A stretch of 15,889 bases of DNA from CAYLMM01 sp964384825 (lineage in GTDB: Bacteria > Krumholzibacteriota > Krumholzibacteriia > LZORAL124-64-63), in the NCBI GenBank assembly GCA_964384825.1, contig CAYLMM010000058.1, positions 1 through 15,889 of the forward strand, given 5' to 3'. Below the pieces are notes generated by a model, which had not been told where the DNA came from, did no database searches, and saw nothing but the letters and a program-made list of their open reading frames with translations. Positions 5,877 through 11,529 of this stretch are shown here, in pieces. The translations under genes were made by a program, and so were the position numbers. Numbering within the stretch: position 1 is the stretch's first letter; each line of letters starts with the position of its first letter.

Positions 5877-8342
5877 TCAGCGAACCAGCGTCAGCGTTCC
5901 GGAACGCTGCTCGCCGCCGAAGTCCAGCCGCGAGAAGTAGACCCCCGAGGGAACCTGGCGGCCCTGCTGGTCGCGCCCCTCCCATACGACTTCGTGGTAG
6001 CCGGCGAGGCAGGCTTCATCCTGCAGCCGGCGCACCAGACGCCCCCGGGAATCGTACAATTCGAGCAGCACCCTGCCCGCCTCGGGCAGATCGAAGCGAA
6101 CGGTCGTGCGGGGGTTGAAGGGATTGGGATAGCAGGGCAGCAGCCGCAGCGCGCCCACGGCCGGCACCGGGGTCGAGCTCTGGTTGCTCGCCCCGGGCGT
6201 GGGTTCGCTGAAGCTGACCCACGCGCCCGCGCCGTCCACGTCCCGCCCCTCGCTGACGTCGGCGGTCTGGGCGGCGAAGACATGGCTGTCGATCGGTTCG
6301 TTGCCCGCCGCGAGCCGGCCGAACAGTCCGATCGCCTCGCCGTCCGCGCTCAGCTTGAAGGACGCGTGCAGAGAGCCGTCCTCCGGATCGCTGTCGCACC
6401 ACACGACCATGAAACCGCCGGCGGCGATCTGGGTGTCGGGGAGGGCCCACCGGGTGGTCAGCGACAGGTCGTCGGTCAGGTACAGGCCGCCCAGCTCGAC
6501 GGCTTCGGCGCCGGGGTTGTAGATCTCGACCCAGTCCTCGTACTGGCCGGCCTCGTCCCGGATGCCCGCCGTGTTCTGCGCGACGAACTCGTTGAGATAG
6601 AGCACGACGGTCTCGGGCACGACGGGATTCATGTTCCCGGCGCCGGGCGTGGCCACCGATAGGGATGCCCAATCACCTGTCCCGTCGGGCCAGCGGCCCC
6701 AGGGAACGTCCGTGCCCAGTTCGGGGAAACTCACCTGGTCGACGATCACCCCGCCCTGGGTCAGGTACACGTCCTCGCCCGATCCGTCGAGCTTGAAGGG
6801 AGCGTGCAGCGCGCCCTCCGAGATCTCCTCGTCCGCCCAGACGACCAGGTACTCTCCGGGCGCCAGGGTCACGTCGGGAAACACGAAGTCCGCCGTCCCC
6901 TCGAAATGGTCGGTCAGGCCCATGCCCTGCAGGTCGATGCTCGCGGTACCCGTGTTGGCGATCTCGATCCAGTCGCCGTAGTCGCCGGCTTCGTCGGCGA
7001 TGGTCGAGCCGTTGCGGGGCATCAGCTCGTTCAGGACCAGGCCCTCGACCGGGGCCCACGAACCGATCGTCGACTGCAGATAGCTGTGCCGGGCTTCGAT
7101 GAAGGTCTCCAGCGCGGGGATCACCCGCCCCGGCGGCGGCCCGCCCGAGGCGTAGATGTTGTTGGTCATGCAGTTCTCGAACTGGGTCGAGGTGAACATG
7201 GAGTTCGTATCGTCCTGGACCCAGGGCCGGATCATGTCGCGCAGCTCCTCCATCCGCGCCACCAGCGTGGTCGGATCGGCGGCGGTGGCCATCAGCTTCT
7301 TCATGTGGCCCACGTAGACATCCTGGTACTCGGAAACCTGCAGCAGGCGTTCGGCCAGGGGCCGTTCCTCGCCGTACTTCGGATTGGTCCACCAGGGGCT
7401 GAGCTGCTGGAGGTCGGTGGTGGACAGGTTGAACTCGTTGTAGATGCCCCACGATTCGTTCTGGTCCCACTTGGTGAAAACGAAGCGGTCGTCCAGGTCG
7501 CGGTGGTACATGTAGTAGTTCGCGCACCGGCCGATGTAGCTGTCCAGGTTCACCGCGAAGTTGTCGATCGCGAGCATGGCCAGGGCCGAGTTCACGTCCA
7601 GCCGGTTGTGCAGGCTGTCCGGCAGGTCGGCCAGCGCCGTGTTGTTCAGGATGTCGATGAAGTCGACCAGGTCGGACCAGTCGTTCTCGGTCTCGTTGGT
7701 CTTCAGCTCGTAGCTGTCGTAGTAGGCCGACTCGACGGTGCCGAGGTCCTCCAGGGTGCCGTAGGGCTCGCCCTTCCACAGGTTGCCGTCCTCGCCCGCG
7801 CCCCATCGCGATTCGATGAACTCCTGATCCTGCTGCTCGACCAGCAGGTAGAGGCCCCAGTAGGTGCCGTTGATGTACAGCGCGGCGTAGTTGGTGCGCC
7901 CGGCGGCCATGCCCATGGCGTCGCACAGCTCGTAGACGCATTTCTCGCGCACATAGCTGGGATCGAGATAGCAGTTGTTGAGGTTCAGCTTGTCCAGGCC
8001 GTAGAGCTCCTGGCCGGACACGAACTCGTCGAGGTCCAGCTTGAACGACTTCTTCACGCCGTAGTAGCCTATGTAGCTGCTGTTCCCCTTGAAGCGCACG
8101 CCGATGCTGGGCAGGGCGTTCGAATCCCAGGCGAAGTCGGCCTCGATATACGGCGGATCGTCGCTGCTCTCGAAGTTCGTCGTCAGCTGGTCGTACCAGT
8201 CGCTCTGGCTGAAGGTCAGATGGATCTCGTGCACCGCGTCGCCGTCGAACAGCGGGTGGACCGCCGGTTCGAGGGCGCCGGAGGCTGCGGCGGGAAGCAG
8301 CGCGGTCAGGAAGAGGGCGGCCGTCAGGATGCGGAAATTCAT
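5877..8342 (-). CDS. Secreted CotH-family (spore-coat kinase-like) protein with two lamin-tail domains and FlgD-like C-terminal domain
   Basis: An 821-residue protein starting at the ATG at 8342 (AAGGGAG upstream). A Sec signal peptide covers about 1-22. The open frame extends upstream but lacks signal character. The CotH kinase domain spans about 35-425: R-F-K-G-N-S-S-Y (83-90), K-K-S-F-K-L-D-L (97-104), N-G-T-Y-W-G-L-Y (158-165), E-L-K-T-N-E (212-217), and K-W-D-Q-N-E-S-W-G (291-299), which matches the family's metal-binding W-D-x-D-x-x-x-G. Two lamin-tail-like beta domains follow (about 434-570 and 580-720), each with L-N-E-x and D-W-(I/V)-E-I. The end (735-821) has Y-P-N-P-F-N-P-R-T and V-x-x-G-V-Y-F, a FlgD-like/Por-type tail linked to export or surface retention. 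Bacillus CotH phosphorylates coat proteins. The targets here are unknown. Confidence 0.9.
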   Translation of the reverse strand: MNFRILTAALFLTALLPAAASGALEPAVHPLFDGDAVHEIHLTFSQSDWYDQLTTNFESSDDPPYIEADFAWDSNALPSIGVRFKGNSSYIGYYGVKKSFKLDLDEFVSGQELYGLDKLNLNNCYLDPSYVREKCVYELCDAMGMAAGRTNYAALYINGTYWGLYLLVEQQDQEFIESRWGAGEDGNLWKGEPYGTLEDLGTVESAYYDSYELKTNETENDWSDLVDFIDILNNTALADLPDSLHNRLDVNSALAMLAIDNFAVNLDSYIGRCANYYMYHRDLDDRFVFTKWDQNESWGIYNEFNLSTTDLQQLSPWWTNPKYGEERPLAERLLQVSEYQDVYVGHMKKLMATAADPTTLVARMEELRDMIRPWVQDDTNSMFTSTQFENCMTNNIYASGGPPPGRVIPALETFIEARHSYLQSTIGSWAPVEGLVLNELMPRNGSTIADEAGDYGDWIEIANTGTASIDLQGMGLTDHFEGTADFVFPDVTLAPGEYLVVWADEEISEGALHAPFKLDGSGEDVYLTQGGVIVDQVSFPELGTDVPWGRWPDGTGDWASLSVATPGAGNMNPVVPETVVLYLNEFVAQNTAGIRDEAGQYEDWVEIYNPGAEAVELGGLYLTDDLSLTTRWALPDTQIAAGGFMVVWCDSDPEDGSLHASFKLSADGEAIGLFGRLAAGNEPIDSHVFAAQTADVSEGRDVDGAGAWVSFSEPTPGASNQSSTPVPAVGALRLLPCYPNPFNPRTTVRFDLPEAGRVLLELYDSRGRLVRRLQDEACLAGYHEVVWEGRDQQGRQVPSGVYFSRLDFGGEQRSGTLTLVR

Positions 8343-8476
8343 GGAATTCTCCCTTTGTTGGCTCGGGTCATGCCAAGCCAAACGAGGGAATTCCGAATCC
8401 CTTTCGCATTTTTTCACGAATTTTTCAGAATTATTCGCGCGGGATTCGCCGGCGGACGCCCGGGGCATCACCGGAA

Positions 8477-9175
8477 TCACTTCCCGTAGTAGAACTCCTT
8501 GGTGATCTCCTCGATGCCGGCGAAATCATTCATCAGCAGGAGATCCTCGAGGGACCAGATGATTTTGGCCGTGATCTCCTTGCCGGGCAGAAGTTCGCTG
8601 CGCGTCGCATACGCGCCCGCCACGCAGCCGGAATGCGGAATCGGCTTCCCCTGCGAATCGACCGCCATGAAGTAGACGCTGAACTTGTCCTCGGGCGTCT
8701 TGCCGCGGTATCCCCTGCCGAATCCGCGCTTCAGCCAGCTTTCCTTGCGTGTCCCGTCCGACAGATCCTCGACCATGGTCAGGGTGACATCGACCCCCAC
8801 CTGCCTGTTGCTCGCGCCGGAGATCACAGCCTTGGCCGCCCTGTAGGGCCGTCCGTCCAGACCCGTGACGGGCAGTTCCCTGTCGACCAGGGCTTTCTCG
8901 GCCACGTGCCTCTCGACCTCGGCCTTCCAGCGGGCCTCTGTCTGCTCCATCTCTTCCGCGACCTCCGCGGCCTGGGCGTACTGCTCGGGATCCGCATAGT
9001 CGAAGCTCTTGTACTCGGCCTTCAGGGATTCGATCGCTTCGGTGTAATGCTTTGTGATCGCGGGGATGCCGCCCAGATAGGAGTTTTCGGGCCAATCGAC
9101 GTCTTCCGCGCCGGCGTCGAACGAAACGAGAGCGACCATCAGACACAGCAGCGAACCGGCCATCAGCTTCTTCAT
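8477..9175 (-). CDS. Secreted/periplasmic protein of unknown function
   Basis: A 232-residue protein starting at M-K-K-L-M (ATG at 9175) with GAGGGGGAA upstream. The frame extends 39 codons further, but the signal peptide (about 1-23, cut after A-G-A) fixes this start. The next region, about 35-100, is charged and probably helical, with many Glu and Ala (possible coiled coil). The second half is predicted beta-rich, with a Gly/Arg-rich stretch G-F-G-R-G-Y-R-G. I do not recognise the family. It lies 134 bases upstream of CotH in the same direction. It could share a transcript, but that gap is AT-rich and may hold a promoter. Confidence 0.75.
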   Translation of the reverse strand: MKKLMAGSLLCLMVALVSFDAGAEDVDWPENSYLGGIPAITKHYTEAIESLKAEYKSFDYADPEQYAQAAEVAEEMEQTEARWKAEVERHVAEKALVDRELPVTGLDGRPYRAAKAVISGASNRQVGVDVTLTMVEDLSDGTRKESWLKRGFGRGYRGKTPEDKFSVYFMAVDSQGKPIPHSGCVAGAYATRSELLPGKEITAKIIWSLEDLLLMNDFAGIEEITKEFYYGK

Positions 9176-9319
9176 CCTGATTCCCCCTCGAGTGCGGCGG
9201 GCGTCGATCGACGGCGGGACGGCCTCCGCCCTCCGCGAAATCAAGAAAACGGTATGGTCTGCAATCCGGGCCGATAAACAGACGGGAAACATCGGGAATC
9301 AGGGTGACATGAACAGCCG

Positions 9320-9342
9320 CTTGGTTCAAGAGGCGAACCAAG
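9320..9342 (-). other. Perfect 8-bp hairpin downstream of the tetraheme cytochrome gene
   Basis: CTTGGTTC and GAACCAAG pair around a 7-base loop. It starts about 60 bases after the cytochrome stop and about 145 bases before the next gene. No T run follows, so it may be a Rho-assisted end or an RNA-stability hairpin. Confidence 0.4.
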
Positions 9343-9402
9343 GCAGGGGAAGGCCCCTCCACCGATCCGGGCGGCGCCCAACCGCGCATCACGGGCGAGG
9401 AC

Positions 9403-9741
9403 CTAATCCAGATAGCGACTCTTGAGCTCGCCCCAGCTGCAATCCCCGTTGGGCAACTCGGCGTGGCACATCGCGCACGACGTGATGCCGGCCCCGTTGT
9501 GGAAGTTGACCATCGCGCCGGCTCCGTGACAGGCCGAGCAGTTGGACGTCGCCGGAACGTCCCCCGAAGTGACGACGTGACAGACCAGGCAGTTCGAGGT
9601 GTTGTGCGCGTCCATGACCACGCTGCCGACATGGCACGCGGCGCAGTTGTTGTCCGCGCCGTCGTTGAACACTCCCCAGCCCAGAGCCGCGCTGCTCACC
9701 GCCAGAACCGCCACGAGAAAAACGAACAGGAACTTCTTCAC
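9403..9741 (-). CDS. Small secreted tetraheme c-type cytochrome
   Basis: A 112-residue protein starting at GTG (9741) directly after GGGAGG. A Sec signal peptide covers about 1-20. There are four C-x-x-C-H heme-attachment motifs: C-A-A-C-H (33-37), C-L-V-C-H (51-55), C-S-A-C-H (68-72) and C-A-M-C-H (89-93). The close packing resembles small multiheme electron-transfer cytochromes of the c7/c3 type. Only two other histidines (H46 and H81) exist, fewer than four hemes would need for bis-His ligation within one chain. The C terminus reads S-W-G-E-L-K-S-R-Y, closely matching the ending of the protein at 10548-11351. It is probably a periplasmic or surface electron carrier. It could exchange electrons with the exported flavoprotein, but nothing in the sequence shows this. 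Confidence 0.92.
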   Translation of the reverse strand: MKKFLFVFLVAVLAVSSAALGWGVFNDGADNNCAACHVGSVVMDAHNTSNCLVCHVVTSGDVPATSNCSACHGAGAMVNFHNGAGITSCAMCHAELPNGDCSWGELKSRYLD

Positions 9742-9748
9742 GATCCCT

Positions 9749-9756
9749 CCCCCCCC
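9749..9756 (-). repeat. Homopolymer run of eight G next to the cytochrome ribosome site
   Basis: On the minus strand the run GGGGGGGG is followed by AGGGATCGTG, where GTG is the cytochrome start. Runs of this length can slip during replication and change spacing in leaders. No direct evidence of variation is available here. Confidence 0.8.
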
Positions 9757-9758
9757 TC

Positions 9759-9795
9759 GACACCGGGCGCTCGCGGAATTACGAGTCCCGGTGTC
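9759..9795 (-). promoter_or_regulatory. Long hairpin in the leader of the cytochrome gene
   Basis: GACACCGGG and CCCGGTGTC form a perfect 9-bp outer stem. CTCG/CGAG add a 4-bp inner stem around an 8-base loop. On the minus strand it lies between the sodN stop and the cytochrome start and runs into the G8 tract and Shine-Dalgarno sequence, with no T tract. It may therefore act as a leader structure or a processing barrier between sodN and the cytochrome more than as a classical terminator. Confidence 0.5.
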
Positions 9796-9857
9796 TGAAA
9801 TCCTACCATATTTCTCGAGGAACCGTCAATTTCGCGGACAATTCCGACGCTTCCGCA

Positions 9858-10316
9858 TCATTCCCCGGGGTAGTATTCGAACAGCGCCTCGATGCGATCC
9901 GCCAGCTCTGCGGCCGCCTCGGTCGACACGCTCTGCTTGGCCTTCATCGCCGCCAGGATGACCGCGTGGTGCCTCTGCAGCCGCTGCGCGTAGTCGTCCT
10001 GGTCCGGCTTGACCCGCTGGGTCAGGAAGTAGTCGCTGATCGTGCCGATGATGTTCTGGGCGTGCCGTTCCTTGTTCATGACCCAGCGGACCAGTTGCTG
10101 CTGCGATTGGGCGTCGGATGCGGCGGACAGCTCGTTGATCAGCCGCGCCGCCTTGGCGACCGTGGCGGCGTCCTCGCGCATCGCGTCCACGCGCGCATGG
10201 TCGTCGTAGATCCCGCAGGGGATCTGGCAGTGGGCGCTCGCCTGGCCCGGCGCGAGCAGCAGCCCGAGCGTCAGCGTCAGGGCGGAAAGCAGGGGAATTC
10301 TCTTCGCATCGATCAT
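9858..10316 (-). CDS. sodN: Nickel superoxide dismutase with Sec signal peptide
   Basis: A 152-residue precursor. The start at 10316 is fixed by a strong AGGAGGTG six bases upstream; the longer frame adds 19 residues without a signal character. Residues 1-28 form a Sec signal peptide ending A-S-A. The next residues are H-C-Q-I-P-C-G-I-Y, the nickel hook of Ni-SOD (His1, Cys2, Cys6 ligands; usual form H-C-x-x-P-C-G-x-Y). Cleavage after A28 would place His at position 1. The mature chain would be 124 residues, near the usual length of about 117, and helical as expected for the four-helix bundle. It disproportionates superoxide, here outside the cytoplasm. No separate SodX maturation protease is seen in the window. 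It lies between a sulfurtransferase fossil and a tetraheme cytochrome. Confidence 0.93.
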   Translation of the reverse strand: MIDAKRIPLLSALTLTLGLLLAPGQASAHCQIPCGIYDDHARVDAMREDAATVAKAARLINELSAASDAQSQQQLVRWVMNKERHAQNIIGTISDYFLTQRVKPDQDDYAQRLQRHHAVILAAMKAKQSVSTEAAAELADRIEALFEYYPGE

Positions 10317-10401
10317 CTTGGGCACCTCCTGATTGGCCATGACTTTCCTCTCCCGCCTGCGCGCCGCCATCATGCTGGCATGCCTCGTCTTGCTGGCTCG
10401 G

Positions 10402-10547
10402 ATCCACCATCGGATTGCCCGGATCGGCGGCCCATTCCTGGAGCGAGGCCGTATAGACGGCGACGTCCTCGAAGCCGAGCCTGACCTCGACGAACGCGTT
10501 TCCGTCGCCGGCCCGCATGCAGACGGTCCCTGTCGGTTCGACGCGAT
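10402..10547 (-). pseudogene. Fossil of a thiosulfate sulfurtransferase/rhodanese C terminus
   Basis: In the gap between the secreted protein stop and sodN, one minus-strand frame reads C-M-R-A-G-D-G at 10521 downward. It continues through L-G-F-E-D-V-A-V-Y and S-L-Q-E-W-A-A-D-P-G-N-P-M-V, ending near 10402. This matches the order active-site Cys loop, L-G-x-x-D-V-x-x-Y-D-G-S, E-W and P-V at the end of two-domain sulfurtransferases (SseA/TST type). The rest of the protein is missing: upstream the frame runs into the preceding gene, and downstream it runs through sodN without a proper stop. I read it as a decayed 3' remnant. The match is by eye only. Confidence 0.42.
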
Positions 10548-11351
10548 CTAGCGGAAGAAGCCTTTGACCTCGCCCCAGGACTTCGTTTCGGACGGCACCA
10601 CGGACTCTCCCTGGAACTGGAAGCCGTCCCATTCGACCAGCACATCGGCTTCGGGATCGCCGGGCTGCATGAACATCATCGCATAGCCGCCGATGCGGGC
10701 ATCGTTCAGGCAGCCCCAGAGCCCGTACGGAGGATCCTCCATCGGATTGCCTTCATCGAAAGGCAGCGGTCCGCTCGTGTACTCGCCGCCGTAGACGACC
10801 TTGTACTCGACCGTCGCGGGATCGGCCGCCGACGTGCCGTGGGCGAGATACTCGATCTCCAGGTAGATCCGGTCGCCCTTCGCGTAGGTCAGTCCGTGAC
10901 TGGCCGTGAAGGAATAATACGGCAACCGGCCGCCGAAACAGACGATCTCGCCGTTCTCCGTTCTGACGGAGATCCCGCCATCGACCAGCTGCGCCCACCA
11001 CGGCGCGAGTTGAATCCCGCCTTCGCCGTCGGCCGATCCGCTGATCGTGAGCCAGGCGCCGAAGCGGAAGGAATCGGAATTGTCGACCACCGCGTCCGTG
11101 AGGCCGCCGTCCTCCGAAAAACGCCAGGCGTGCCGGTTGGCGTATCCGCCGCAGTCGAGCTGCGCGTCGTGGAACGAGATGGATGTCGGATAGGAATTCA
11201 CGGTCGTCAGGACCGAAGCGGAACAGTCGTTGAAGACGCGCTCGTGGATCACGACGCCGTTCGGGTCGGGCGCCGCGGCGGTGAAGGCCGCAGGCAGCAG
11301 CAACGTCGCCATCGCCAAACACGCCATCAGCAGGTTGCCGTTGGATTTCAT
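10548..11351 (-). CDS. Secreted beta-rich protein of unknown function with S-W-G-E-V-K C terminus
   Basis: A 267-residue protein starting at M-K-S-N-G (ATG at 11351) with GGGGGGAG upstream. The extra upstream 57 codons are not supported. A Sec signal peptide covers about 1-27. The mature part is rich in Gly, aromatic and polar residues with alternating beta-like patterns. A closing V-L-V-E-W-D-G-F-Q-F-Q segment resembles the last strand of concanavalin-A/LamG-like jelly rolls; this is a weak comparison. Cysteines such as N-D-C, D-C-G-G and W-G-C could form disulfides. The chain ends S-W-G-E-V-K-G-F-F-R after a short Ser/Glu/Thr linker, the same type of ending as the tetraheme cytochrome. A -10-like site precedes it, and a terminator isolates it from the gene upstream. 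Confidence 0.75.
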   Translation of the reverse strand: MKSNGNLLMACLAMATLLLPAAFTAAAPDPNGVVIHERVFNDCSASVLTTVNSYPTSISFHDAQLDCGGYANRHAWRFSEDGGLTDAVVDNSDSFRFGAWLTISGSADGEGGIQLAPWWAQLVDGGISVRTENGEIVCFGGRLPYYSFTASHGLTYAKGDRIYLEIEYLAHGTSAADPATVEYKVVYGGEYTSGPLPFDEGNPMEDPPYGLWGCLNDARIGGYAMMFMQPGDPEADVLVEWDGFQFQGESVVPSETKSWGEVKGFFR

Positions 11352-11396
11352 GACATTCTCCCCCCTTGGAAGTCCCCTGGCTTCTCTCCCTATTTC

Positions 11397-11405
11397 ATAG
11401 TACCA
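11397..11405 (-). promoter_or_regulatory. Candidate extended -10 promoter for the secreted beta-rich protein
   Basis: The minus strand reads TGG-TACTAT, an extended -10 pattern (TGn followed by TAnnnT), 46 bases upstream of the start codon. No good -35 is visible 16-18 bases upstream. Its location directly after the preceding terminator supports a promoter here. Confidence 0.35.
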
Positions 11406-11471
11406 CACCGGGAGTTGGGATACGGACCTGATCGACATCCTGGCGGGTGGAATGCTCCTCGGAATTCGGGC

Positions 11472-11507
11472 AGAGAAAAGGGCCGCCCCCCGGCAAGGAG
11501 GCGGCCC
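11472..11507 (-). terminator. Rho-independent terminator of the FG-GAP protein gene
   Basis: On the minus strand GGGCCGCC pairs perfectly with GGCGGCCC and is followed at once by TTTTCTCT. It begins 22 bases after the stop codon at 11530. Confidence 0.8.
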
Positions 11508-11529
11508 CGGGTGCGGGACCACGGAACGG

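Noticed and set aside
8343..8476. Possible sigma-54 promoter upstream of CotH (TGGCATG followed by GAGC)
   Set aside because: The GG-N10-GC spacing holds, but the -12 element is poor (GAGC instead of TTGC). No activator sites are visible, so it is not listed as a feature.
6804..8489. Long plus-strand frame (561 codons) antisense to CotH
   Set aside because: Composition is Val/Gln/Asp/Gly-biased, as in reverse-complement readings, with no recognisable motif. CotH on the other strand is unambiguous.
9176..9402. Additional small gene between the cytochrome and the periplasmic protein
   Set aside because: The open frames are shadows continuing from neighbouring genes, without ribosome sites or protein-like motifs. 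Only a hairpin was kept.
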